64,000 bases of DNA from Arthonia radiata (GCA_002989075.1 PSQN01000004.1:992001-1056000); one strand, 5' to 3'. Positions 1 to 12,074 are shown, counted from the first letter of the stretch. Notes: a model not told the origin generated them from the letters alone. A program made the numbers and translations.

Positions 1-1640
1 CACAATGCGTGGAAGACAGCTTGGGTCTCGCTGTCTATCCGTAGCCAATCTCCGCCATGAAGGTTGCCATCCAAATGTGTTTAGATGCCCGCGAAACTAT
101 GCGTTGTCTGTGCGGCTGCTGCTACCTTTCTATGTCCATCTGCTGACTTTTATCTGCACATTTAGTAATCTACTTTTCGAGCGATCAAACGCCAATGCCT
201 TTCCTCGATGAGGATGTGTGGTTAAGGAAGAAGAAGTTGACAAAATCGAAATTGGGTTAATAATTACACACGTCAATCAGAACCAGGTACCTGGGTCTAT
301 ACAAATACTCTATCCCAAGCGCCCAGATTTGCGCCTGAGGCAAATGCCCGCTTGTCCATATGTACTGTCCTCAGTATGTTGCTCCCTATTATAATGTACA
401 AGAAGACCCCGTTTTCCTAAGATTGGGGGCCCGCTGAGGATAAACCCTCTGTTATTCATCTACCACTTGATCTTTTAAGGTGTCAAAAGGCTTTTGTCGT
501 ATAACTAGGACCATATCTGGAACATCTAGGACAGCACTTCTCGAGCTTGTCCCGGCTCTGATATTTCGAGAGAGATCATGCGAGGTACCAACAAGCGTTG
601 AAGCTGAAGTAAGGCTGTTCAATGCGGCGGCCTGTTCGCTGAAAGCATGTTCCGATGCTCAATTGATTGTGCCTTTCACAACTTGGTCGTGGACTGGCTC
701 GCAACATGGCAGAGATCCGGTAGATCCCGCACACTGGCATTGTGCGAGCCATTACATCGCCCGCGGGCTTGTGATATAGCGCGTCTCTTTCTACTTCTCT
801 CAAGTAAAGTGTTGACATTATTGCTGACATCAAGTTGGAGGTGTGCCGTTCTCTAGATACTCTCGCTCAATGATGGTCGGCAGAAGTTGCAAAGGTCGTG
901 GAAGATCGCTGATTTCAGCGCCTGTAAGCATGATTAAAAGGGAGGGCCCCCAAAAGGCACCTCACCTTTTTGCCTTGCAGGCTGGGCTCCTCGATCATGT
1001 CCGCAAGCTCGAAGTGAAGCGCTGGTGCTCGATCAGGTATTGTTTCTGTGCTATTGGCAGTGATACTTGGACTGCTCAAACGAACTTTTCGACTGGCGGA
1101 ACGCCACAGAGTCAGAGTACGGAAGCAGGGTTGTACATCCGCGATTGTGAGCGTGTTCTCCACTTGCTCGTGCCTCGAGGGTTACGCAACATTGGTCGTA
1201 CCCCTGTTTATGCAGGGTACCGTGTCGTGCGCTTAGACGTGCGCTGTCCTTTTGGCATGGTTGTAGCGGCGGGCAGGAATGAAAAACAGGTCGGCATAGT
1301 TGGTTGCAAGATCCATACGTTCGCCTGATCGATCGATTATCGGGGTCTTATACTTCGGTGTTACGCACCGTTTCCGGGTGGAAGCTGACCGTGAGAGAGA
1401 CGCAGTCAGCGGCAGCTTTGTTGAAGTAGTTATAGACAAAGCCTATTAAATGAAAACGATGCTGACGCCGAGATCTCATGTAAGGTCCTCGCTGGTCACC
1501 GCTCTTTGCGTCTATCGTCTGAGAGGTGCTGGTGGTTGAGGGTCTGGTTCCAGAGCGGTGAAGATCCAGGATTGGGTCGCAGGACACGCTCCACGTCGGA
1601 CTTGACTCAATTAGAAGGATTAGATGATGTCGTGTAACGG
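1..1640. other. Gene-poor stretch, no supported gene
   Basis: I see no coding region I can support here. Short open frames occur on both strands but they overlap each other, lack any recognisable motif and several begin only with GTG or TTG. The stretch lies downstream of the Myb-like gene that ends at 1641 on the minus strand, so its right edge should hold that gene's 3' untranslated region. Confidence 0.5.
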
Positions 1641-2582
1641 CTACTGATTTGCGATTTCGTATTCTTCATTGCCTTGGCGTTTCAACTCCTCAGCCTCCAG
1701 CGTTTCCAGCCGCTCCTGACATTGAGTCGGACTAATTTTGCCGTTCAGCTTGGCCGAAATCTGCCTCCACTTCTCGGCCTCGACGATTTGAGCGGCCTGA
1801 CGCAACTCGTTGTCCTTGTAGACCGATGTCAGTGGCGGAAGTGCAGAGATAGGAGGTAAACGCACAATCTCGGGGTTCCACTGGAAATCGTCTTTCCGGC
1901 GGAGTTTCGTGCAGTACCTGACCTGAAGCGTCCCTGATTTGCGATCAGGGAAGAAATCGGCAATTTGCTTCCACGAGAGCTTGGGCTGCGTGTAATCTTC
2001 TTTGAGGCGCTTGAGGAGGGCGTCTTCTTCGGCGGTGAAGCGGGCTTTAGGTCCCCGAGAAGGCATAGGCTCGGGGAATCCCATAGCACCCACAAAAGTT
2101 TCGTGCGTGTTCGAGCGAATGAGTCCGGGCCGTTCGAGTACATGCCCTAAAGGTGGTAATGACTGGGTTGGATAGGGACGCTCTGGCGTCATTCGAGATG
2201 AAGGATGCCAAGTTGGTGGCGGCGACTCAGAATACGAGATCGGATGTGATTGCACATGCTCATGTCTGAAAATTGACGGAAGCCTCCCAGGCGGTTGCGG
2301 CTGTGGATAGCTCGCTGGTGGCGACGCATAGTGAGGGGGAATTTGCGCACCACCGGGTGAATTCGTGTTCATTGATGGCAACCTTGTCGGTGGTGGATAG
2401 CCACCTTGATAAGATCCATGATGAGAAGGTGGCGCCGGCGACGGTGCGTAGTAGCCGGCGCCTGGCTGCGGCGTGCTTGGTGGATACCCAGTAGAACTTG
2501 AATAAGAATGTTGACCTTCCTGACTTTCGTCTGGAGGAATGTATGTGGGATAATAAGACGGTGGGCGATTGTTCTGAGCCAC
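1641..2582 (-). CDS. Myb/SANT-like DNA-binding protein (A)
   Basis: The reading frame gives about 313 residues. Residues 1-175 are low-complexity, rich in Pro, Tyr, Ser and Gln. From about residue 176 there are two SANT/Myb-like helical units: the first has the FTAEEDALLKRL start and WKQIADFFPDRKSGT, the second has VEAEKWRQISAKLNGK followed by CQERL. Such paired units bind DNA or chromatin, so a nuclear regulatory role is inferred; no target can be named. The start is a problem. The first codon of the open frame is GTG (2580-2582), an in-frame stop lies at 2643-2645, and the first in-frame ATG is codon 71 (2370-2372). Either an upstream exon supplies the ATG or translation starts internally. 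The gene at 4936-5889 has the same two-SANT architecture on the same strand. Sure of the domains, unsure of the 5' end. Confidence 0.75.
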   Translation of the reverse strand: MAQNNRPPSYYPTYIPPDESQEGQHSYSSSTGYPPSTPQPGAGYYAPSPAPPSHHGSYQGGYPPPTRLPSMNTNSPGGAQIPPHYASPPASYPQPQPPGRLPSIFRHEHVQSHPISYSESPPPTWHPSSRMTPERPYPTQSLPPLGHVLERPGLIRSNTHETFVGAMGFPEPMPSRGPKARFTAEEDALLKRLKEDYTQPKLSWKQIADFFPDRKSGTLQVRYCTKLRRKDDFQWNPEIVRLPPISALPPLTSVYKDNELRQAAQIVEAEKWRQISAKLNGKISPTQCQERLETLEAEELKRQGNEEYEIANQ

Positions 2583-4935
2583 GATGACGGTCGTCGGTAT
2601 AGTTTCTAAATCGTTGAAACGAGAGTCTGATCGAGTCTGAAGCTAGGTCGACGGGAAGAGATCTATAGCCAACTGATGTGTGGTGGAAGCGAATTGGACG
2701 TCGCCACGTATAGCACCGACGAGGAAATTGGACCAAAGATGCGGCTAGAAAACGCTTGGACGAAGCCAGGTGTTTGGAGCTAGAAATGCGGCGCAATTAT
2801 TGCGAGTGCTGATGTTAAAAAGGGGGCCAGCATCTGGAATATACCGAAGAATGATCGACGGCTCTCAATCAGCCACAAGTATGTCCGTTTGAAAGATCGG
2901 CTGATACTGAGACTTCGCCGAAATCACCTGCAGAATGCTATCTGATATGCTATTGAGCACTATTGAGATATACGGCTGCCGTTCTTTGCAAAGTTTGGGC
3001 ACTAATGGCCCGGAGGATTCGGGCCAAGAGGAATCTCAGCACATCTGGTCAAGCTTGGCCCAACATGAGGCACGGCCTCCCATAAGGCATACAAAGGAAG
3101 GTGCAACTGCCTGAACAAGCGAGTAATCATGCAGATGCTTGCGGGGAATGGTTTGACGTTTGCCTAGGGCGGCGGGCACCACACTCTTGCAGTGTGGAGG
3201 ATGAAGGGGACGAGAGAGGGCGAAGCTGGGCACGCCATCACGGACCATCCGCGACATCTTGATCCTGCGTCTGGATCCGGCCCGACGGCTTACCTGAGCC
3301 GTTGTGTGCTGGCGAACGAATCACTCGTGTGGACAGATCGCATGCTGCCTCACCATGTGGGCGACGCGGCCGGCAAGGAGGGGCGGAAAACGAAGCGTTA
3401 CCAGAGCAGCATTGGGGCTGTGTGAATGAAGAGGGTTGTCCGCTTGACTTTTACCCAGCGGCTATTGCAGCCCTCCGAGTGAATGTGTTGGAGAATTAGT
3501 CTCAGCTTTAGCGCTTAATGCATTCGTTATTGCAGCAATAGGCGGGCCAGGTCGGCGAATAGTGTTGCAGCACATCCCGGCATATGTTAATGCTGGTCAG
3601 CATGGGCAAGCCATCGGCAAAGCTGAGACTTGTTAGCAATTGACAACAAAGAGCACGGCGTGCACGCATATGACACGAGATGAAGTCAGGAGAGAGTAAG
3701 GGGTGGTGGTGGTGGTGGAGGAAGACGATAACGAGCGATATTTATCACTATTGATCCACGATTTCTAAGGGTCCGTGTGCTGACTGCAATAATGCGCTCC
3801 GCCTCAATCCTCATCCTTCTTCTATGCTTCTTCACTTCCTCGCATCGTCGTACCATGCATGACACGAGACACGTCCGTGGAGTTGATCGTTTGCAAGATA
3901 CAGATCCACTTACCAATGTGTCAGAGCATCAAAACCGAGGCTCACCTCAACAGTCATTTTTTGAACTGGGTATCTGGATTGGCAAGCCTGAAACACGGTA
4001 CGTCGCCGAATCGTCCAATGGAGGATGATGGCTGATAGAGATTCATCATAGGTATGACAAATGGCTCGGACAACCATAGAAAGCTGGTCCGTATTGGGGT
4101 CCTTCGGCGTTGCGAACCGAGTCCAATCATGTTGGTCGTCACGATTTTCGGAAGATCTGCCTCGGATGGACATCTTCGCGACACTATCCGCCCCAAGAGG
4201 ACAGAGACCCCCAATTCGAGCTGTTTGCTGCGACAAAATGATTCGCTGCACCAGCATGAGGGTGCGGGTTTCGCTGACGGATCGCCTCGCGGGAACCCCG
4301 CATGGGAGATCTGCAGCAAAGGCCACAGTTTCATGCTTGTCATCGTACACATTCCACCACGCGAGCGTCTAGCGCGCCTCGCACTGCTGCGCTGCGGTGT
4401 CGCTGGTCACACACGAGGACATCGAATGATTCAACCGCCGTCATCATTGTGCTTTCTGCATCTCATGACTTGATTCGTTGATTTTGAAGGCATTTTGGAA
4501 AGCTATTAATAAGTTGCTGACACGTGCAGAATGTATTGTGAATGCGGCTGACCCCAATCAGACTGCGACGTGCAGCATGCACGGAGGCGAGGGCCCTCCC
4601 CATATTGCATCAATACTTCTCGACCCGGACGCATCAGTGAGAAGTCTCTCCCATGGTTACAACGTCGATCCTGTCCACCCGCACTCCTTAGTTGCGGAAC
4701 GGCGAGACCACGGCATATAGTGGGACCCCGTGGATTTCCCATAACCTGAAACAGCCCGCAGATAACGCCATAGCCGGTCACCCCGCGAACGATGCACTGG
4801 CCCGCTCCACTGCATCCCGCGACTCGTTACCGATCCCTCGCCAAACCTCAGGTCAATGTCCGAACGCCTCAGCCAGGCCAATATTGATCCACCATAACGC
4901 CTTTCCAGCATCAATACGAAGAACTGCGTCACTGC
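2583..4935. other. Intergenic region between the two Myb-like genes
   Basis: About 2.3 kb without a supported gene. It contains a short GTG trinucleotide run near 3701-3720. Overlapping open frames at 3910-4473 on both strands have no recognisable domain and no splice pattern that links them. The left part may hold a missing 5' exon of the Myb-like gene A. Confidence 0.45.
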
Positions 4936-5889
4936 TTATTTCTGGTTGAAATGGTCCTTCGCGTATTGCTCACATGCCTACAGGACGGAGTCAGCTGACA
5001 TCGTGGACGCCGTTCGTTGCAGGTGTCACCTTCGCTGGTTTGCCGAGCTTTACACCGATGGCCTTCCACTTATTTGCGTCGTACTCTTTGATAGCCGCAA
5101 GCAGCGCTTGACTCTATTCCGGGACGTCAGTACCGCTTGTGGCCCCGGGTCGCAACACGCACAGGCACACTCACCTCGTCCTCAGCAAATTCTGCATAAT
5201 GCATGTCCTGGCGCCACGTCAGATGTAACAAGGTGAGGGTCCATTGGCATGTGACTGACCTTGTAAAAGTGCTTCTTCACACTCCCTTCCGTTCGCGTAG
5301 GAAAAGTCTGTATTGGCACACCGCCTTATTAGCCCCCAACACACTCTGTATGCATCAAAGAGCTTCCGCGGCACGTGGCGGGGCTCAATACCTTTGCAAT
5401 TTCGCTCCAGCTTTGTCCCGCTTCCCTCATCGTCTTCAACCTCTGCTCCTCGGCTGGAGTCCAAGGTGTGTTTGTCCTACTCTTCTTTCGTGAAGAGCTT
5501 GGAGACACCGACTCGGGATCACTGGGACCTGGTGCTCCGTATCGGCCTTCGGCAAAGGCCCCGCTCGGCGGGCTGCCCAGTTGAGGGAGACCCGTAAGGT
5601 TTTCGGTTTCCGAGTGCCGTCGCTTTCGCTGCAGGCCCTGCGGATGTTGCAGGCTTTGGGGCGTCTGGTGGTGGTGATGATGTTGTGGTTGGGGGGGACC
5701 TGCGTGCGCGTGCGGATGCGACGGTCCTTGCTGGTGCTGATGCGGATGCGATGGCTGTTGTGGATGCGGCTGGAAGAAGGCGTACGGATCGTGTTGTTGT
5801 TGTCGCTGTGGCTGATAGCCTGGCATGGGTGGCATCGGCCGCAGGCCGGCGTGGGGGTCTACGGGCATGCCGAGTTGGGCCGACTCCAT
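4936..5889 (-). CDS. Myb/SANT-like DNA-binding protein (B)
   Basis: I read five exons on the minus strand: 5392-5889, 5260-5307, 5175-5207, 5030-5113 and 4936-4977. All junctions are GT-AG, the introns are 52-84 nt, and the phase is kept throughout, giving 234 residues. Residues 1 to about 138 are rich in Gln, His and Pro. A first SANT unit begins with TPWTPAEEQRLKTMREAG and WSEIAK and continues across intron 1 into FPTRTEGSVKKHFYK. A second unit follows with LLAAIKEYDANKWKAIG and ends AKDHFNQK. Start ATG 5889 was chosen for its strong context (CTACCATGG). An upstream in-frame ATG at 6018 would add a hydrophobic leader that is unlikely on a DNA-binding protein. Function is inferred from the domain only. 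Confidence 0.82.
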
Positions 5890-6404
5890 GGTAGCCGTGG
5901 ATGGAAGGTACGTTTTGCGCTCCGACGGATCTGGGGAGCTGGTGAACGAGTCACACGTGTAAGCAAACCATGCAAGGAGATGAAGCAACAAAGGTACCAG
6001 TACGCGGCGGGATGACATACGACATGGTCCCGTACCACGACCCCCAGATGGTCAGACGCTCACAAGGTGCAAGAGGCTGGGTTGGAGTACATGAAGGATC
6101 AGACGAAAGCACTCGTCAAGTCGGAGGTCCAACGCGCCCTGCTCGAAGTCATAATCTTGGCCACACAGGTATGCAGAGGCGCATGTGTGATCTAATGTTG
6201 GCACGTGAAGCTTGTATAGGTGTCTTGTCAGTAGGTGAGGCTCTGATTGGCGAATATTGATGAACCCAGATCGAAGGAGAAAGAAGGTTGGAACGACTCG
6301 CAGTGGCGGCGGGAGGACAGGATGGGGAAGACGCCGGGACGGCAAGGACCCAAAGTACGGCACAAGATGAGAGGAAGCAGAAGGATTGAAAGGGAAATGG
6401 ATGA

Positions 6405-6439
<35 letters not shown>

Positions 6440-8381
6440 CGAGTGGAGCAGCAGGTTGGGCAGATGAGCTTGCGTCTGTCGCTCTGCTTTCCCGGGCGAG
6501 GCGTTCAGAAGCCAATGTAGAGTACCGATGATCTGGAGCTAATGCGGGCCGGGGGGAAATGGGACAAAAGTGGGAAGGGCCGCGCGCCTGTTTGATAGAT
6601 ACATGAACGCTGTATGGAGGGCTGGCGGAGTGAAGACGTACCCCGCACCCTCAATCAATAATGAAGGACAGCGTTGACTAGTCGGCGCGTTGAAAGTAAC
6701 CCCAGAAGAGAGTCAGTTGGCGATGTGACATTGCTCATGTGACAATTATGGCGCCCACTAGTGTATACGCATTATCCCCATCCGGTGCACGGGCCAGGCC
6801 GTCGGGTCCTATCCGTTCAATCGTGTGAACCATTCAACTGTTCAACGACTCTTGTCTGATGCTCCATCTGCCTCTTGCTCATGCCTCATGCAGGGGTATC
6901 GAGTCTGAAGGGAGGTCGACTCACGCTGCTATACGTCCGTTCTGCTCACCTCTTTGTCTAGATCCCTGTCCCCGGTGAGGCTGTCAACGGAGACGCTGGT
7001 CCCGAGGTCAGAAAGAGGCTGGTGCGATATGGACTGCCAGGATGAGCCAAGGCGCCATCAAGCCGATGCTGATGCTGCCGATCTACATGCTGCTTCCGGG
7101 CCAGCATGCGGAAGATCATGGACACTTAGGGCGATGCAGTTGCCACGGCGCCTACACGTTGCGGCGCGACATCTTCCTCGGGAGGCGTTGTACACTGCCA
7201 TGCACCCATTATCAGCGACAATCTTGATCTATCGCAGATGAACAAGCGCAAGTTCGTCGGCAACATTAGCGAGACATCGTTTCAGCTAGGACAGGCAGCC
7301 GCAGGCAGAACCTGCAAGCTACTGGCGTAGTGCAGTGCTGGCCTGCTTAGGCTTCAGGAACCCGAAAGCTCCGGTCTGGAGAGAGAGGCTTCCCCGGTCT
7401 CGCTGGTCATGCCTCAAGTCGGATTGCAGTGATGATGAGCAGCTTATCGGGTAGCGGCGCTCGATGTTGCCAACGGACGATCTGTACATACCTGTGGGTT
7501 TGGGGAAGAGACGTCGGAGAGAAGATGAAGTGTGAACTGAAGAGCCAGAAAGTTAGAGTCGATCTGGGAGAAGTGGGATTAGTGTGGCAGCGGGCCGTCG
7601 TTTGGTGTTCCATTCTGAATCAGGGCGTGGATTATTTGTTGGTTGAGCTGCGGGAGGGGATTCCGCCCCTCTCCCAGCGCCCACTCAGGCACTCCCGTGA
7701 CTCCTCTCTCTCCTCTGCCCTGTCGCCCTCGTTGCCCCGAAAACCCTCCTCAACACCTCTTCCCGCCCGCCTTCCCCTCTGTTACCTCACCACCACCTAA
7801 CCATTCACTTCCTCGTGACTTCAGCGTTACCGCACCTCGTTCTCCTACTCTTGCATCGACGACACACCTACCTCCCTCCTCCTCTGCGGTGCCTCTCGAC
7901 CTCGTGATCATGCTGACATGCACCTTTCGGTCCTTGTCACTCTCGAGCTGTCCCGCTGCCGCGCGACACTGATCACCCGCGCTCGCTCGAATGCCATCTG
8001 TCTGAGCATCATCTGAAACATCAGACTATTGTCCCAAATAGGCGCTGGAATGTCACAGCTATCCTAGAACTTGCTCCACCGCGCGACCATTGCGCTGTTA
8101 ATCTCCGATCGAACGCAGCCTCCGCAGCAGGGAACGATCTTTTATTAGTATCAGCTCCATCTGCCTCGAGGCGCATGCTGTCCGATCACCTCGCCTCACT
8201 TCAGCTATCACGCTGAAAAACATCGTACGAGTCACAGATCAATCAAGCATGAGCTTGAGTCAGCGTTAGGAGTCCAGTCATTATATCCATCAGGGCATCA
8301 GATACTCTATCATACACACAATGTCGATCTAGCCCAGGCTTTTTGCACTACGACTCACGCTTGGTCGGACGCATTCAAAGC
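5890..8381. other. Long non-coding stretch upstream of the 8.4 kb gene
   Basis: No supported gene. It holds the divergent upstream regions of the Myb-like gene B (left) and of the disordered protein (right). Notable contents are a 32-base G run and a pyrimidine-rich plus strand at about 7660-7960, which looks like a promoter or leader tract. Open frames here are short or low in complexity. Confidence 0.5.
6406..6437 (+). repeat. Homopolymer run of 32 G
   Basis: An uninterrupted run of 32 guanines on the plus strand. Such runs are prone to slippage and to length error in sequencing, so the length is uncertain. It lies outside any supported gene, upstream of Myb-like gene B. Confidence 0.95.
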
Positions 8382-10841
8382 ATGCCGGGCAGAGACTACA
8401 CGAAGGCCTATGCTCGCTTCGAGCAATCGCTTGGTGACACAAACTATCCGACCTTTCCACCTTCTGCCACCCCAAATTATCCCATCTCTCTGCCTGCTTC
8501 AACCCGGTCAAGGTCATTCGCAGAACGTTTACGCATCCCAGATAGCAGCAAGTCATCCAAGCCTCAAAGTCCCCGTGTTGAAACGCACCTCCTCCCTCCT
8601 ACACCACCTCCCGGCTCAGAGCCTCCGGATCCATCATTCGGCCTCGCCAACAGATTGAATACGCCTGAACTTACTCCCGATACTCGACATGGTACCCCTT
8701 TCACCAATCTCGAGGCTCCTACTCCCAATTCCACACCTCCTAGCCCGATTGCACCTTCTAGCATCAAGCAGCCACGCGGCTTGAGCTACGATTCTTCTCG
8801 AGCAGAGTCTTTCCAAACGGCGCAAGAGGATTCATCGCCTCGCAGCGATATTGACAGCCCCATCGATCTGCCGCTGCAAGGTGCGAGAAATATCGATGAC
8901 AGCGCGGATTCGCGAATGGAAGTGTATGCACTTGGACTCAGATCTTTCGATCGAGTTACAGAAGTGGCCCACCGGCGATTGTTGCAAACTATGGATCTCA
9001 AGCGGCCTTCAAAGGAAGACTTGGACACGCTGGGCTCGGTCAGGAGCTCCAAAGACTCTGGCTCCATGCGGAAACGGCGAAAAGTCGACAAGGTGCCGAA
9101 AGAGCTCACGTTCTTGGAAGATCCGGGAGGACTCTCACTCAAGAGCCCCACCAACCAAGAAAGCCCGTCAAGCTGGCTTGATGGGTCATCATCTGGAGAG
9201 AGCTCGCCCGTTACCACAAAGGAAACAGAGTTGAACACTGGTGAAGATGAACGCCTCATGACTCCCGAGTCGAAGATATTACCTTCGAGTTCCGACGGCT
9301 CGCCTATGGTTGAAGCCTCAATCGTAGACAGCCCACCGCGTCATCATCACCCGCTGCGTCATGTCAGCAAAAACGCTGAGCTGCGTCGTTCCCCGCCCGA
9401 GGGCAAGCGAGCTCAAACGCTAGGCAATGTCGCCGGATCCAGATTCTCTTGGTCATCGCATTCAGTGGAAGCGCCCGAAACTCACGAGGCGCAAAGCGCA
9501 GCCATCGAACCAAAAGCAGAAGAGTTGAAACAACCGGATAATGCTGGCGATAGCTCCCCGCCATCTCGGACGCGATCGTTATTGTCGCCTCGTGTGCACA
9601 GCAGCGTCCGCTCAAAGTGGCGACGGTCCGCGCCCGGCCTTTCTGCTCGAGATGCCCCTGGCGGTCTTGCTCGAAATACAATGGAAGTTGTTCCCGAAGA
9701 CAAGCCCCTTCCAGAGTCACCTCAACCCGCTGCGGCTTTCGACACGGGTGAAGGCGCGGTCGCTTCTCCACGGCGAGGCTCTGAGCACTCCATGGCTCCA
9801 AGCGAGCGCAGCCCGAACAGACTTGGCGTTGACCGCCACATGGACCGAATGTCGTCTCGCAATACCTTTGCGAGGTCTTCACCTGTATCTGATGCGTCTG
9901 ACGCTCTGGTACGTGACGCAACGGCTGTCAACATCTACCCGCACAACAACGACTCTGTCTTGGTCGTCGAACACCCTGGCTCTTCGAGCAATACTTCCAA
10001 AGATGCGGAGGGAGTGTTAAGCCGTATCAACTCACAGGACGTCGAGGACTCCCAGCCTGAGCTGTTGACTCCGGTGAAGGCTGGCAGAAGAAACAGCCGG
10101 AACGTGTCTTCTCCCCTCACGAACCCCCGTCGACCTCCTGAGCCGCCGGCTGTCTCGGTTATTCCACCTGCACCAGCCAAACACCACGACGCGGAAGATG
10201 CGTCGCCCGTCTCGCCTGACTTCAAGGGCTCGTTTGCCACGCGTCAATCTTCGCTTTCACGGCGGGCCAAGCGCTACTCTGACTCCCTGACTGGCTCGCT
10301 CTCAAGATTTGCCGGAGGCAACCGAAGCAAGAGGTCGTCCGTCGTGGTTTCGACTCAGCCCGTTAGTCCCGATTCGGACTCAAGAGCAGACATACTCGGG
10401 GAGTCCCTGCATCCAACCTGGAGGCCTCGCGGCTTCCTACACGACATCGAGCCGAACACGCCTGCGAGGAGCATGACATACCCAGCGCGCATCCACCACA
10501 AGCCATCAGTCGAAGATTTCGCGGCCGCCGAGAACGCGGCGCCCAGTTCAATCGCGACCAATGCGACCAAAGGAGACCGTCGCCTCAGCTTACGGCGATT
10601 GCTGAGCACGAAACAAGACAGAGCCGTCAGTAACCACGAAAGTCAGTACAGCGGTCCTTTATCGGAGAAGGCGGGCGCAACACAGAGACTGGGCAGTCAA
10701 CGCCGCGGTTTCGCGTCCAGCTTCCGGCAGCGTCTCCAAGAACGCAACATGCGGCGCGAAGAGCAGCGGCATCAAGAGCGGCAAGAGAAGCTTCGGCATA
10801 GCATTGGAACGCGGTTCTACGTTGAGCACGGCGCGAGTTGA
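8382..10841 (+). CDS. Large disordered Ser/Pro-rich protein of unknown function
   Basis: One open exon encodes 819 residues starting at the ATG of MPGRDYTKAYARFEQSLG. The open frame extends a little further upstream only through TTG, so 8382 is the first ATG; an additional 5' exon cannot be excluded. Most of the protein is predicted to be disordered: it is rich in Ser, Pro, Arg and acidic residues and has many SP/TP and RSxS sites. A basic patch MRKRRKVDK could be a nuclear localisation signal. The C-terminal 60 residues are strongly charged and likely helical (RQRLQERNMRREEQRHQERQ), a possible coiled coil. I recognise no domain. Length, coding character and absence of stops support a real gene. 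The function is unknown. Confidence 0.8.
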   Translation: MPGRDYTKAYARFEQSLGDTNYPTFPPSATPNYPISLPASTRSRSFAERLRIPDSSKSSKPQSPRVETHLLPPTPPPGSEPPDPSFGLANRLNTPELTPDTRHGTPFTNLEAPTPNSTPPSPIAPSSIKQPRGLSYDSSRAESFQTAQEDSSPRSDIDSPIDLPLQGARNIDDSADSRMEVYALGLRSFDRVTEVAHRRLLQTMDLKRPSKEDLDTLGSVRSSKDSGSMRKRRKVDKVPKELTFLEDPGGLSLKSPTNQESPSSWLDGSSSGESSPVTTKETELNTGEDERLMTPESKILPSSSDGSPMVEASIVDSPPRHHHPLRHVSKNAELRRSPPEGKRAQTLGNVAGSRFSWSSHSVEAPETHEAQSAAIEPKAEELKQPDNAGDSSPPSRTRSLLSPRVHSSVRSKWRRSAPGLSARDAPGGLARNTMEVVPEDKPLPESPQPAAAFDTGEGAVASPRRGSEHSMAPSERSPNRLGVDRHMDRMSSRNTFARSSPVSDASDALVRDATAVNIYPHNNDSVLVVEHPGSSSNTSKDAEGVLSRINSQDVEDSQPELLTPVKAGRRNSRNVSSPLTNPRRPPEPPAVSVIPPAPAKHHDAEDASPVSPDFKGSFATRQSSLSRRAKRYSDSLTGSLSRFAGGNRSKRSSVVVSTQPVSPDSDSRADILGESLHPTWRPRGFLHDIEPNTPARSMTYPARIHHKPSVEDFAAAENAAPSSIATNATKGDRRLSLRRLLSTKQDRAVSNHESQYSGPLSEKAGATQRLGSQRRGFASSFRQRLQERNMRREEQRHQERQEKLRHSIGTRFYVEHGAS

Positions 10842-12074
10842 GCTTCGGCGCCATCTTGAGCTGGAGTGAGTGCTCTTTCGAGCACGGCAAGATTGTAATG
10901 ATAACGATGTGACGACTATATTTCACGGGATCTGGGTCCAGGCGCGGGCGCTTGGATGAACATGTATGTACGATATATGAGATATTGGATCATGATGGAT
11001 TGCTACGATATACGATACGTACTTTGGATTTCGCTTTACGGCTCTTCATCTTGATAGCTATGAAATGGTGAACATGCCTCTGAGAGCTTTGAGCGTATAA
11101 TTGTGACTTCTTTGGTGATGCGTGACGCTCCTTTGACGTGATGAGTCTCATCATCGTTCGTTCGTTACTGTTTCAGCCCGTGACCAGCCGAACCGGCTGC
11201 GTCTTCGGAGCTCAAGCGAAAGTGATGAAGCAAAACATCATCACCCCATCACCTCAAACCCACTTCTCAAAACACACCAGCCTCACCTACCAGCAAACGC
11301 GTATCCAACCGCGTATCCAAACGCGCCTCCAACTCCCCAATCCAGCACCCAACACCCAAACGCGCTAAACGCGCCTCCAATCTCCCCCCAACACCCACAA
11401 TCCTCAAATCAGTCTAGCGCAAATTCCCCTGGCCCGTGCGCCCATCCTACAAAGCCGCTCCCACCCGCACTTCTCATTCTGTTTCCTTCCATACTTGAAT
11501 GTCTTCCCCTCCCCAGATCTTTAAAATCCTTTGGCTAATACGAAACAGACCTTGTTGGGAACGCCTTGATCACGCAGAGGGCCGTTCTGGTCCGATCCCC
11601 TGCATCGCACGGCGCGGTGGGGTCGGGCTTTCTCTCTCTTTCGGGGGTGCGTACTTCTTCCCTTCCTCGTTTTTTGACAGGGCATGTTTGCTGACTTGTC
11701 ACAGGCGAGACCGGCGCAATTTTTGATGGACTTCAACACTTTTCTTTGATGCGCCGCTTGGGCGGGGTGTTGAGGAAGAGGTTTTTCTTTGAGTTGGAGG
11801 GTGGGTTTGCTTGGTCTGTGCTTGGGGATGTGATGGGGATGAGTGTGTACTGGGATAAGGCGTAGAACTGTGGTATCGCGGTTATTGGTCGCCTTGAGCT
11901 CAAGGTTTGTAATTAACGTCCGACCTCATGCTTCGAACGTCGCGAGTTTACTCGGGTGAAGAGTGAGGGTCTAATTCCTGCCTACCCGTGTCCTCGTGTA
12001 CCCATACCTATGAAGACACGTAGAAGCAATCGCTAGCTAAGCAAGAGGCTGCAAGCCTTCTAATAGCCGATGTT
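10842..12074. other. Intergenic stretch, low-complexity 3' region
   Basis: No supported gene. At about 11280-11400 the plus strand is C/A-rich with degenerate repeats of a CGCGTATCCAAC / ACGCGCCTCCAA type. The remaining open frames are short and unrelated to known families. Confidence 0.45.

Noticed and set aside
5889-6018. N-terminal extension of Myb-like gene B with a signal-peptide-like helix
   Set aside because: An upstream in-frame ATG exists, but a secretion signal on a SANT protein is implausible and the downstream ATG at 5889 has the better context.
9364-9921. Minus-strand open frame of 185 codons inside the 8.4-10.8 kb gene
   Set aside because: Antisense to a clear 819-codon frame, with no recognisable motif.
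11540-11620. tRNA-like T-arm (GGTCCGATCCC)
   Set aside because: No matching acceptor, D or anticodon stem could be paired around it.
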